64,000 bases of DNA, taken from Diphasiastrum complanatum. Lineage: Eukaryota; Streptophyta; Lycopodiopsida; Lycopodiales; Lycopodiaceae. The notes beneath the pieces are model-generated. The model searched no databases. It had not been told where the DNA came from and saw only the letters and a list, made by a program, of their open reading frames with translations. Where the stretch lies: contig MU832128.1 in assembly GCA_029204225.1 (NCBI GenBank), positions 12,501 through 76,500 on the forward strand, read 5' to 3'. This document shows, one piece after another, positions 21,861-32,318 of this stretch. Position numbers and translations under genes: made by a program. Each line of letters begins with the position of its first letter. The first letter of the stretch is position 1.

Positions 21861-22280
21861 TCACTTAGTAAAAATATCACTCTTTTGATATTCAGATTTA
21901 CAAAAAACAAGATCAATGGCTCCATCAAGAATTTTCTCTCGAACAAAATGGTAGTGTATTTCGATGTGCTTGGTTTGAGCATGTAAAACTGGATTTTTGG
22001 CAAGGTGAATGCAACTTTGATTATCGCAAGATATAGTAGTCGCATCCACCTGTGGTTGACCTAAATCCACAAGCAATCTTCGTAACCATACCGCTTCTTG
22101 TGTAGCACTGCTGAGTGCTTGATATTCAGCTTCCGTCGATGATAAGGCTAATGTAGGTTGCTTTTTGCTGCTCCATGAAATTGCAGTTGTACCATAACTG
22201 AATGTATGACCACTTGTAGATCTTCTGTCATCAATATTACCTGCCCAATAGGCATCTGTATAACCTACCAACATTGGCAT
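21861..22280 (-). pseudogene. Copia RNase H fragment
   Basis: 139 codons: '[22 protein letters not shown]', then '[24 protein letters not shown]', '[16 protein letters not shown]' and '[13 protein letters not shown]', the complete copia RNase H signature with its acidic residues. The frame is separated by stops from the RT frame upstream. It ends at 'DIFTK', a few residues short of the usual C-terminus. Confidence 0.8.
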
Positions 22281-22352
22281 TTCAGGCTAATCATACTTCA
22301 AACCAAAATTCAATGTCCCTCGAATGTATCTGAGAATACGTTTAGCAGACTT

Positions 22353-23248
22353 CTAGTGTGCTTGACTAGGATCTTGCATAGATTGACTAACAACACCAAC
22401 AACATAAGAAATATTAGGTCGTGTGTGTGTCAAATAAATCAAACTACCCACCAGCTGTCTATACAAATAAGCATCCACTTTCTCAGATTCATCATATGCA
22501 GTAAGCTTCATGTTGACATCCATAGGTGTACTCAAAGGCTTACAATCTTGCATATTGAACTTATAAAGCAAATCTCGTGCATATTTGCTTTGTGTAAGAA
22601 AGACCACGTCTTCCTTTTGCCATACTTCAATGCCAAGACAATAGTGCATCAATCCTAGATCACTCATGTCAAAAGCTTTGGAAAAGATCTGATTTTTACT
22701 TCCTCTAATAATCAAATCATCCATGTACAACACAATGAACACTATATCTGAATCTTGTCTTAGAATGTAAAGATTAGGATCAGCATCACTCTTTATCATT
22801 CCCCTTCGCTTGAAGTGTTCATCAATGCAAGAGTACCACGCCCGTGGTGCTTGTTTCAATCCATAAATGGCTTTGTTGAGCTTACAAACGAGATGCTCTC
22901 TCCCTGGCTTAACAAATCCTTGAGGTTGTACTAAGTACACCTCTTCATCCAGCACTCCATTAAGAAAAGCAGATTTAACGTCCGATTGCTGCCATAGAAA
23001 GCAGAAATAGCAATGATAGAACGCATAGTTACCATCTTAGCTACGGGTGCAAAGGTTTCTTCAAAATCAATACCTTCCTGCTGCTCAAATCCTCTCGCAA
23101 CCAACCGTGCTTTATACTTGTTGAGTTGCCCATCAGCTCCATATTTGATCTTGTATATCCATTTGCAAGTGATAGGCATCTTACCATCAGGTAGCTCAGC
23201 CAAGTTCCACGTCCTATTTTTTGATATAGCTTCCATTTCTGTTTTCAT
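22353..23248 (-). pseudogene. Copia RT, frameshifted
   Basis: The frame 23248-22931 has 'ISKNRTWNLAELPDGKMPITCKWIYKIK', then 'ARGFEQQEGIDFEETFAPVAKM', then drifts out of frame. The frame 22955-22353 resumes with 'LDEEVYLVQPQGF', 'YGLKQAPRAWY' and the catalytic 'YMDD' box. A small deletion near 22985 in the 'SAFLNG' motif explains the frame change. YMDD differs from the YVDD of the intact element. Confidence 0.8.
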
Positions 23249-23299
23249 AGCTTCACGCCACTCCTTGTGCTCATTTGCTTTATCAAAAGTTTTTAGTTC

Positions 23300-23701
23300 C
23301 TAAGCCTTCAGCACAGAACCCATTAGGGCTAGATTCATCTCTAATTTTGTAGGAGGTTTTTGATTTCTACTTGATCTTCTAAGTTCTCCCTGCTCACTTG
23401 ATTCGGGAGTATCTCCCTTATTAGCATCACGTGTTACTGACAAGTACCACTTAGGCACTCTCCTAGGAATATCATTATTGACCCTGTCTTTTTCCATTGG
23501 CTCTTCCATATCGACACCAACTTCTTTCTTCACTTGCACTTTAGCTTTATCATCAAAGGGACCAATTGTCAATTTTATTTGGTCATTTTGACCCATCTCA
23601 CCAAAAGTAGCATCTATGGAAATCACGATCTTTTGTGCATCTATGGAAATAATGATCTTTTGTGCCAAAAATGAATGCATATGTCCACGGTGATGCAGCA
23701 T
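23300..23701 (-). pseudogene. Copia integrase-RT linker remnant
   Basis: 133 codons with an internal duplication near the start: 'AQKIIISIDAQKIVISIDATFGE' repeats its 'AQK-I-ISIDA' unit. It is followed by an acidic/basic linker ('RRSSRNQKPPTKLEMNL') typical of the region between integrase and RT. It lies just upstream of the RT frame in the same orientation. Confidence 0.5.
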
Positions 23702-26100
23702 GAAAGAATAGCAGCAAGGCGATCATTGAACTCGACATTGTCCATGACAAATTTGGGTTTTCTTGTAAATTAGAATGTGTTAGACAATCTTCAGTTTTCT
23801 AGCATGATATTCCAAAGAAAATTGAATGAAAGTGCAAGGTGTGTACTGGCAACCAAAAAATGAATTGTTTATGAGAATACAACTTGCTCAAAACTTTGTA
23901 GCAAACTCAGTAGTCTCTTGCACATTCCATTAGAACCACATCAGAAACAAATTTTGATTCACAGCCTTCTGAACAAATTTTGTTTTGATTGTGATTCAAA
24001 TCGATATTAGAAGAATTTTTTTACTGACATCAACTCTTGATTTTTTGGTGCATAAATCAAACAACATCCAAGAAAAAGGATGAATCACAAAAATTCTTTT
24101 CTCTTAATCTCACTTGACATTTATTAGACTATTGAATTGTGTTTGGCATCCAAGTTTATCCATGCGAAGGCTTACCTAGTCAGTTATTCGGAATGTCGAA
24201 AGCACAAAGGAGGTTGAAGACTCTACCGTCCACCATAGTATGTTGGTGACTTTAGTGATCCTGACAGTTAATGGTGATTGCAGCTTTTGTAGACGATGAC
24301 ATGTTGATTCTCCGAGATCCGGTCTCAACGCCCAGCACTGTGACAACACGAAGTCCAGGCCTACAATCGAGGATGGCCACTTAGTTCCCATTAACTTACA
24401 ACAACAAAAATTAGTTGCTCCTAACTATGCCTTACAATATGATTTGGATTCAGTCCACTAGAAAAACCCTAAACCAAATCAAGAACCATAATATTGATAA
24501 TCGAACAAGGGCATGAAAGGACCATTACATACATAATTTGAATAAATTTAGGATTCATGAACGCATTCTAAAAACCAGAGGCAGAGGAATTGCATGGCCA
24601 TGAACTACTTGATGTCAGGCTCAAGCTCATGGTGCCATAGGATATGGATAGTGTAGGTAGTTAAGTAACCAGAACCAAAGGACATACTGGAGTACTTTGA
24701 AGTCCTAGTGACCAACATGACCATTGAGCATGTTGCTAAATACAAACACTGCCCTATGTGAAGGGTAAATTCATTGGTGGCTAAGAAAAATTCCAAAATT
24801 TGCACCTAAAAAAACAGTAGAAAACTCACAATCCTCTTGGTCTGGCTGTTCTTCTCTTGCAAATCACAAGTATGTATTTCTAATTTTTTTGTAGGGTGGC
24901 AGACTGTGGAGATTGGAGTCCAGATTTGTTTGTCATCAAACAAAGTGCTCAATTGTCGGGGTTCACAGCCTCCACTTGTAGCTAGCTGGCTGGAAATGGG
25001 TGCCTACATTTTTGTATTGCATGTTGAACCAGAGAGATGGTCACTGCCACTCTGTACGTGATGGTCGCTGCTCTCTTTTCTTGCAAACTGTTGTGAGTGG
25101 CCATAGTTCGCGTGGAACATTTGTGAGAAATCTATCCTGCAAGCTGAGTGGTGGAAACATGAAACAAGGGATGGAGAAATCGGATGTCTTTGAAGGTTGC
25201 TATCCTACAAGCTATGTGGTGAAAATAGGAAAGCAGGGGAAGGAGAAATTAGAAGTGTTGTGCATGGTGCAGGTCCCACGCTTGCAAATTTGAAGAGTGC
25301 TTTGAAGAATAGCTCACCTGCTCCTCCCAGTCACACGTGAAACATGTCTTCTTCCTGGTGTATATCTCCTGAAAGATGATATTGTGCATGAGGCCTTATT
25401 TATCAAGAAATACACTATTGACCGGGGACCTCATCCGAGGGAATCTTCGTCCCATGGGGCCCTTCTCTAAGTGCAAATTTTGAAATGACCCTAGACTCTT
25501 CCATCTGAAACCACCCTAAACCAATATCATGTGAATAAAGTCCTTTTCTTGGCATCTCCCCACCTTGGCCCCACCCCCTATTACGTGATCTTTGTCGTGC
25601 ACGGGCCCAAGATACATTTCAAATAGTTAGGAAATCAAAAAATAATGATTGAAAAACAAATAAAAAAATAAAAGAAGTTTATTTTAATACTCAGCGTCAC
25701 CTAAGACCAAGAACAAATCATCACAACAACTTATCTCTATCGTGACCAAGCTCATCAAAAAATAAGAAATAATGTTGAATCTAGCTCAAGCCAACATTGG
25801 TCATTTGCATGATGTGTCATTTTGTGCGTGCTCTAGATGCGTCATTTGCGCGTGCTCAAGACTAGAAGGTAATAATACATTGGTTGATATAAATAAATAG
25901 ATAAATATCTAAATAAATAATAGTAAATATTTTTTTCTCTCGAATAATAATAAAATTTTTCTCTAGATAAATGAATTGTGTAAAAAAAGTGTGATTAGTG
26001 TGTGCTCAAGATTGTGAGCTCAAGACTCGCAGGTCACAACCTCACACCAAATAAAAATTATGTAAATAGATAATAAAAACTATTGATTCTAAAGAAATAA
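23702..26100. other. Intergenic, no gene seen
   Basis: No protein domain or RNA gene recognised. Short open frames at 24605-25293 do not resemble known proteins. 25620-26170 is very AT-rich with many 'aaataaat' runs. The C4H promoter region follows. Confidence 0.4.
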
Positions 26101-26103
26101 ACT

Positions 26104-26400
26104 ATATAAACTCACAAATACAGATAAATAAATAAATATATACATATAAATAAATAAATAGTGAAATTCTTTTTTACCTACATAAATAAAGAGAGAGAGT
26201 CTTGGGCGTACCTACCCTTCTCACCAACCCTCCCTTCTGTGAGCACTTCGCTTGACCGCACCCGTCCACCTACGCCCCCCCCCCCCCCCCCCCCCCCTTA
26301 CTCCAGGCTTGGAATTTGAAGTACACACTTCTATTTCACTCTGAAAGGTACATTTTGTAGTGACGGTCATCCTCGGATGCTACTGCATGTATTGAGTTTC
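26104..26400 (+). promoter_or_regulatory. Putative C4H promoter with AC (MYB) elements
   Basis: ACCTACC at 26210-26216 and ACCAACC at 26223-26229 match the AC-I and AC-II elements known from PAL, C4H, 4CL and other phenylpropanoid promoters, where R2R3-MYB factors bind. A further ACCTAC core lies at 26268-26273 and another at 26176-26181. An AT-rich stretch with TATA-like words ('tatataaa' about 26104, 'catataaataa' about 26145) lies upstream. A 23-base C run (26275-26297) follows the AC pair. The distance to the start codon (about 1.28 kb) is long unless a leader intron is present, for which there is separate evidence. The transcription start is not determined. Confidence 0.55.
26275..26297 (+). 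repeat. Homopolymer C23
   Basis: An uninterrupted run of 23 C between the AC elements and the presumed C4H transcribed leader. Such runs are prone to length error in sequencing. Confidence 0.9.
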
Positions 26401-27502
26401 GAATGAAATGTGCAATTTGTTCCCAACCCTTCAGAACCCTTCGAGGGTGTATCGTGGCCTACAGAGGGGCTGTGAAGACTTTCGCTGAAGGGCGACTTCG
26501 AGCGTTGGCTCTTCTACGTGACGGTTACAGAAATGGTTTGCCAATCATTGAAGGGCATGCCTTCCTGGATGGCCACCGATTGATGGCCACCCTGCCCGTC
26601 ATTGGTTGTTTAGAAGGCCACGTCGCCGCCCTTCGATTGCTAGTTTATTAATGCAGCATTTAGAGCTCTGCTGCTGCATCACAGGTATTATTGATCTTAT
26701 TATCTCGCCTTCCAGTTCCAGGGAGCGGATCGAGCCAAATCTGTCAAGTAAAATCCCGATCCATCTTTTTATTTTCCTTGCAATGTAATCACTGACGCAC
26801 TACATGTACAATTTGATTCTTTCAGATGAATTTCTGATGGATTTTTTCGCTCTTTTTTTCAAAATCTGATGAACTATTTTTAAGCTTTGTCTGTCAAGTT
26901 AAGCTCTGATGCGTCTTTTCGATCTTCTTTGCCAAATCTGATGCACTATTTTGAGCTTTTTCTGTCAAGTTAAGCTCTGATGCATCTTTTTGCTCTTCTT
27001 TTTGAAATCTAATGCACTGTATTTGAGCTTTTTTTGTCAATTTAAGCTGTGATGCATCTTTTCGATCTTCTTTTCCAAATCTGATGCACTTTTTTGAGCT
27101 TTTTCTGTCAAGTTAAACTCTGATGCATCTTTTTGCTCTTCTTTTCGAAATCTAATGCACTGTATTTGAGCTTTTTTTTTCAAGTTAAGCTGTGATGCAT
27201 CTTTTCGCTCTTCTTTTTAATCGGATGCGCTATATTTGAGCTTTTTCTGTCAAGTTAAGCTCTGATGTATCTTTTCGCTCTTCTTTTTTAAATCTGATGC
27301 GCTATATTTGAGCTTTTTCCGTCAAGTTAGGCTCTGACCGAGCTTTCCGTTCTTCATTGCAAAAACTGATGCACCATAAGTTTAATGGTTTAGAAATTGT
27401 TGTTATGTTGCTTTTGTAGCATCGACATCGGATGCGTGCTTCAAGCTTGTGACGTCGGGGGAAGCTGTTGCGAAAATATAGAAAGGACAGGAAGCTTGTG
27501 GG
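26340..27502 (+). other. Putative C4H 5' leader with intron
   Basis: A plausible non-coding first exon ends at 'catcacag|gtatt' (donor GT at 26685-26686), and an acceptor 'gcttttgtag' ends at 27419, 83 bases before the C4H start codon. The intervening 735 bases are T-rich, as plant introns are, and hold the tandem repeat described separately. The upstream part (26400-26684) is less AT-rich than its surroundings. It contains an 82-codon frame at 26403-26651 that I treat as a possible upstream ORF rather than a gene. Splice sites are inferred from sequence only. Confidence 0.4.
26831..27375 (+). repeat. ~71-bp tandem repeat, seven copies plus a partial
   Basis: Unit starts (the 'tctgatgcac' word) are at 26865, 26937, 27008, 27080, 27151, 27221 and 27293, with a decayed eighth at 27365, so units are 70-72 bp. 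Each unit contains 'gagctttttctgtcaag' and 'tgatgcatcttttcg' variants. Copies 2+3 and 4+5 share paired differences ('tctaatgcactgta', 'aagctgtgatg'), so part of the array grew as a ~143-bp dimer. It lies in the inferred leader intron of C4H. Confidence 0.9.
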
Positions 27503-29526
27503 ATGGCTTCTGTGCTGTTTGGCTTGTTGATTGCTGGAATTGGCTTTGTAAATGCAAAGCAAGATGCAGATGCCCCTCCTTCGTTTTTCCGAACGGATAT
27601 TATACTTCAGGCTGCTTTCGTTGTTGTCATCGGTGCGATCCTTATCTCGAAATTAACTGCCAAAAAGCTACATGTCCCCCCTGGCCCTCCCAGCTTTCCC
27701 ATAGTGGGAAACTGGCTGCAGGTGGGAGATGACTTGAACCACAGGAACTTAGCAGAGCTTGCGAAAAAGTATGGGGATGTTTTTTTGCTCAAAATGGGTC
27801 AGAGAAATCTGGTAGTTGTATCCTCCCCAGAGCTGGCCAAGGATGTTCTTCACACTCAAGGGGTGGAATTCGGCTCTCGTACTCGCAATGTTGTGTTTGA
27901 TATCTTCACTGGAAAAGGCCAGGATATGGTGTTTACTGTGTATGGAGAGCATTGGAGACGAATGAGAAGGATAATGACAGTTCCTTTCTTTACTAACAAA
28001 GTTGTCCAGCAGTCTAGATCGGCCTGGGAAGAAGAGATCGACTACGTGATCGAAGATTTACGAGCAAATGAGAGTGCCAGAACGTCCGGGATCGTAATTA
28101 GAAGACGTCTGCAGCTCATGATGTACAACTTCATGTATCGTTTAATGTTTGATCGTCGCTTTGAGCGTGAGGATGACCCCCTTTTTGTGAAGCTGAAGGC
28201 CTTGAATGGCGAGAGGAGCCGTCTTGCTCAGAGTTTTGAATACAACTATGGCGATTTCATTCCGATCTTACGTCCTCTCTTGAATGGATATCTAAAGCTT
28301 TGCAAGGAAGTGAAAGAGAACCGTCTTGCCTTGTTCAAACAATATTTCTTAGACGAACGCAAGTAAGCAACCGTAGACATGTCAAGAGCATTTGCCGTTA
28401 AATCGAGGTTTTCAATTTTGTCCGCTATTAGTTTGGCCTTCGTGTTTGATTTGACGCTTAATCTGATTCAATGGTTCTCAGGAACTTACTCAAGTCGCGT
28501 GAAAGTGATTCAGGCTCCGAGAAGTGTGCAATTGATCATATTTTGGATGCACAGAACAAAGGCGAAATCAACGAGGATAATGTACTATACATTGTCGAAA
28601 ACATCAACGTTGCAGGTGCAGAGCTAGATGAGATGTTTGACAATTTGATCTTTCAATATTATGTTGTGCCCAGAGATGTATTCAGCTTTGTTAGGATTTT
28701 TCGAGCTATGAGTTCTTGAGTTTCTAGGGGTTAACGTTATGCAGTCCGGTCTGGCTAAATTAGCTTTGACAAGAGCGTTCCTTTATTTACTCTCTGTTTC
28801 GTGCTAGACATCATGTACATGAATGATCAAAGACAAGCCAATCAGACAAATTTTGACAATACGTCCGCTTTGCCACACACCACGGTGCTTTTCTGTTTCT
28901 CAGGACTAACATGTTACCTACTTGATCTGTGCGCAGCTATTGAGACCACTCTTTGGTCGATCGAATGGGCAATTGCAGAATTGGTGAACAATCCCGACAT
29001 ACAGCAGAAAGTTCGAGAGGAGCTTGATTCTGTGTTAGGCAGGGGAGTGCTAATCACAGAGCCTGACATTCCGAAGATGAGCTATCTAAATGCAGTCGTG
29101 AAGGAAACGATGAGACTCCATATGGCCATTCCTCTTCTGGTGCCCCACATGAATCTGCATCAAGCCAAGCTCGCAGGATACGACATCCCAGCTGAGAGCA
29201 AAATTCTGGTGAATGCATGGTGGCTTGCAAACAACCCTGCCCATTGGGATCGACCCGAAGTATTCAATCCTGACAGGTTTTTGGATGGCAAAATTGACGC
29301 AAGCGGCAATGATTTTAGATTTGTACCCTTCGGAGTTGGCAGAAGAAGCTGTCCGGGTATTATTTTGGCCTTGCCCATTCTAAGTCTGGTGATCGGAAGA
29401 TTGGTGGCATCATTTGAGCTTCTGCCACCACCAGGAGTACAAAAGGTGGACTTATCTGAGAAAGGTGGGCAGTTTAGTCTTCATATTGCTAACCATTCAA
29501 CTGTTGTTGTGAAGCCGCGAGCCTAA
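27503..29526 (+). CDS. C4H: trans-Cinnamate 4-hydroxylase (cytochrome P450, CYP73A family)
   Basis: ER-anchored P450 that hydroxylates trans-cinnamate to p-coumarate, the second step of the phenylpropanoid route to lignin, flavonoids and other phenolics. Three exons: 27503-28362, 28482-28615 and 28937-29526. Introns (119 and 321 bp) have GT-AG ends, and the joined frame is 527 codons plus stop. Exon 2 is 134 bp, as I recall for the Arabidopsis gene. Seen: proline hinge PPGPP (59-63), the CYP73 block '[20 protein letters not shown]', I-helix 'AIETT' (332-336, replacing the usual AGxxT), E-x-x-R (388-391), heme loop '[10 protein letters not shown]' with Cys470. The usual family length is about 505, and the excess is N-terminal: two hydrophobic segments (about 3-17 and 32-49) instead of one. 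Class II CYP73 of seed plants are described as having such a double anchor; whether this is that class is open. No inactivating change seen. Confidence 0.97.
28363..28481 (+). other. C4H intron 1
   Basis: 119 bp, GT at 28363, AG at 28480-28481 after 'ggttctcag'. It splits an AAG Lys codon after its second base. Position and phase restore the conserved 'DERK...' reading. Confidence 0.92.
28616..28936 (+). other. C4H intron 2
   Basis: 321 bp, from 'gttgcag|gtgcag' to 'gtgcgcag|ctattg'. It interrupts the conserved NVA-AIETT sequence of the I-helix, leaving exon 2 at 134 bp. Confidence 0.93.
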
Positions 29527-29875
29527 ATGCCACCTCTCTTGGCATTATATTTAATAACAGCTTAGCGTTTGACAAGCGTGGCTGGGCTGGACCTTTGGAT
29601 ATGTTTTTGTTACGATATGGATGAAAGTAGCGTGTTTGAATGAGACGATAACTTCCTGTTACCTATTCATGGAGTATGCGTAGTTGCAGCTGCCCGTGCA
29701 AAGATTACTTCAAGTCTTCAGCGAATCTGAAGCAAGAGCGAGTTCTAAAGTTTGTATATGTTGACGCCAGTTCTATCATGTAGCAATATCAAAATTTATT
29801 GCTAGTTAATAATGCTAGTTAACCATTAGCAAAATGTATCCAATGCTCATGCTCATTCATATTCTCTCACTATCA

Positions 29876-29911
<36 letters not shown>

Positions 29912-31331
29912 CACACTCACTCTCTCTCTGTCTCGCGCAGGAGAACACACACCCACACCCACACACCTCTATAGAGAGAGTACAGGGTAACTTTCAAAAG
30001 TACGTGTTTATTCATGTGCACTTGGGTGGAATTGAACCATTGCATAGAATGGAAACTAGCAATGAACTTAAGTTATATGCTTGAGATGAGGACATGAGTT
30101 GTCAAGTGAGTTTCTATTTGTACAACTACCTCCACCATGGAGATATTAGTTATAGTTGGGGATTGTCATTATGTACTATGGGTAAAAATTTCACCTTGTG
30201 GCTCAATAGTGACGTTGAGCCATATTTACTCCCCTTCATGGCTCTTATATCATTAAGATTTCATGCACAAATGTGCATAGACCTTCATTTTCTCTCCTCT
30301 ATCTTAATATCAACTCTCATCTAGAATTGAAATTCTCCTGAAAAATAGAAGCCCTAGTATAGAAAATGGTGGGTCACCATTGTTGAAATTTGATGCTTGA
30401 TGTGTATGTCAAAACATATTTTGAATGTATTTGAAGGTTTTGAAATGAATGGTAAGGTTGATGGGCACAAATTTGTTACAAACTTCATTTTGACAAAGAA
30501 CTTGAAAATTTCATGTCATTCAATTCTCTAAATTGTGATTGTAGAGTTTAGTACAAGAATGTTGTAGAGCACTTGAAAACAATACAAATTTGGGAATTAG
30601 AAGACTCAAAACTCGCTAACAATGGCATGTCAATATCCCCTGAACATCAACCTCTAATTTGGTAAGAACATGAAAGACACACAAAGCACACTTGTCAACA
30701 AGAATCGACTTACATAACTACCCCCACATCCCTCGAGACATGCGTGTGACTGGAATTGAAATGATGTAAAGGTTGTAAATGAGTACATATTACCACTTCT
30801 ATAGCTACTCGTTAATATTGGTATGCCTATTTGGACAAGGCCATTTCTAGCTACACATATTTTCATCCAGCTTCTTTCTCCTTGCAAGTAGGGGTGTCTA
30901 TAGGTGAGAATTATTGTACTCAACATAATTGCAAGTCAAGAGTAGTAAGTCAAGATGAGTTATGCAGTAATTTGTGGGAAAACATGGATGAAAATAAATT
31001 TGTGATGGCTCATTCCTCCTTTCCAAGTTGCATGTTCAAAATGGTTGGTTGGTGATTCGATCCAAAGTGAGGTGAAGTCAGACTCCTACCAAGTACTTGA
31101 AGACATTGAAGTCTTATCAAATTGTTGGATTTTTTTTTCTAGATGCTCAATGGCCTTAGGCTCGTGTATCATAGTCTTGTTGGATTATGGAAGGGGCCTC
31201 GACCAATTCCATTATGTTAAAGACAAAGATTATAAAAAATAGGTAGTCTCTCTATAGACTATTGATTTTGCATGCAACGTAATGGATACCTTATGACTAT
31301 TATGCCCATTTTTTGAACGGATTAAAAAGCA

Positions 31332-31333
<2 letters not shown>
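29527..31333. other. C4H 3' flank and intergenic, no further gene
   Basis: 3' UTR and flank of C4H, with candidate near-canonical poly(A) words such as 'aataac' (29552) and 'aataatg' (about 29807). A CT microsatellite lies at 29881-29908, followed by a CA-rich patch. No protein domain is recognised to 31333. Short open frames (30094-30324, 30831-31242) look random. Confidence 0.45.
29881..29908 (+). repeat. (TC)14 microsatellite
   Basis: 28 bp of TC repeats, with shorter TC and CA runs continuing to about 29968. Confidence 0.95.

Positions 31334-31384
<51 letters not shown>
31334..31384 (+). repeat. (AT)25 microsatellite
   Basis: An uninterrupted AT run of about 51 bp. The Ile-Tyr repeat frame read through it is not a gene. 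Confidence 0.97.
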
Positions 31385-31387
<3 letters not shown>

Positions 31388-31543
31388 TTTTTCAAACGTA
31401 GGTTTTGCACTTTTCAGTTGCGCATCTGTACGATTGCCACGTGGCACGCTCATAGTGGTCAATCAAAGTCAAATTTCCTATTATGCTTTGTAATGTAAAT
31501 GGGAAAAAGTTCAAGGTACCCATTACGCAATGGAATGCACCGA

Positions 31544-31749
31544 GCAGAGGACATTCTGCTTGGTGCCTTTCATAATACATGAACAATTTATAAATAACAT
31601 GTCCATTTTTAGGTTATTTATAGTTTGGCCAAATCAGTCACATCTCGCAGAGGACCTTCTACCTGGTGCCTTCCATAATATATGAACAATTCATAAATAA
31701 CATGTCCATTTTTAGGTTATTTATAGTTTGGCCAAATCAGTCACATCTC
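31544..31749 (+). repeat. Tandem duplication, two ~103-bp copies
   Basis: 'gcagaggac' starts copies at 31544 and 31647. Both run through 'aacatgtccatttttagg' and 'ggccaaatcagtcacatct'. Differences are few, about eight to ten bases, mostly in the first 50 bp. No coding content. Confidence 0.9.
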
Positions 31750-32009
31750 ACAGTAAGGTACATGTTTTGTTCGTATATTGCAATGCCATTCAAAATCTCG
31801 AGGATGCGTTTCGGATTGCGAAAGCATATGATTCCACAGTGGTGGCATCCAGGAAGCGGTTTGCACAAATTCCAACCACTTTGAAAACCAAGAAGGGTAA
31901 GAAGCGCGGTCCAGACCAAGCAAAATATTTTGACGAATTAGATCAAACAGCATCGGAACCCATTCTAGAAGTCAAAACTCGCCTACTTCAACCTTTTTCG
32001 CACGTGTGA
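31728..32009 (+). other. Open frame of unknown origin (93 codons)
   Basis: The middle of this frame ('LEDAFRIAKAYDSTVVASRKRFAQIP', shown here as its ends LEDAF and FAQIP with a Lys/Arg-rich tail) looks more protein-like than surrounding frames and recalls Gag-type basic segments, but I cannot assign it. It begins inside the tandem duplication and has no partner frames. It may be a retroelement scrap. Confidence 0.2.
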
Positions 32010-32318
32010 GTAGACCTCTACACATGGGATGTGACACCTAATCTAATGATGTGGCTCATGCAATCAATAGATTGATGCCATGTGTCATATGACTAGAAAA
32101 CTAGATTTTGTCTTTTTTAGCCACTAGAACTAGAATTAAATCAAATGTACAACCTATATGATTATGGTACATGACAAGTACATTTATTTCACACGTGGGA
32201 ATAGGATCCACACATGTGTAATCATCCTATATACATAGATTTGGCCTTGACCAAGCATAATTTTTGCATTTTTCACAAATAACAATAATACAAATGGAAC
32301 AAACTTAATCTCTCAGTT
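32010..32318. other. Non-coding spacer
   Basis: No gene seen. If the PBS at 32319-32330 is real, this would be the leader and start of the element's internal region, but no gag is readable. Confidence 0.35.

Larger units (their letters stand above)
21540..23701 (-). mobile_element. 5'-truncated copia element (RT, RNase H, 3' LTR)
   Basis: Minus-strand remnant. From right to left it carries an integrase-RT linker rich in charged residues (23701-23300), RT fingers (23248-22931), RT palm and thumb (22955-22353), RNase H (22280-21861), a polypurine-like tract 'ttgagggagag' (about 21786-21796) and the start of a 3' LTR at 21785 (TGTTAGAAATC on minus). Gag, protease and integrase are absent and no 5' LTR is seen. 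At least one frameshift (about 22985) and one stop break the frame. Confidence 0.8.

Noticed and set aside
26403-26651. 82-codon frame upstream of C4H as a gene
   Set aside because: No domain or promoter of its own; it fits better as leader sequence, at most an upstream ORF.
26831-27375. CRISPR-like array
   Set aside because: The repeats are contiguous with no unique spacers, in a plant nuclear context; it is a simple tandem repeat.
28379-28627. Frame overlapping C4H intron 1 and exon 2
   Set aside because: It is in the wrong phase and crosses clear splice sites of C4H.
31313-31498. Plus-strand frame with an Ile-Tyr repeat
   Set aside because: It is a translation of the (AT)25 run.
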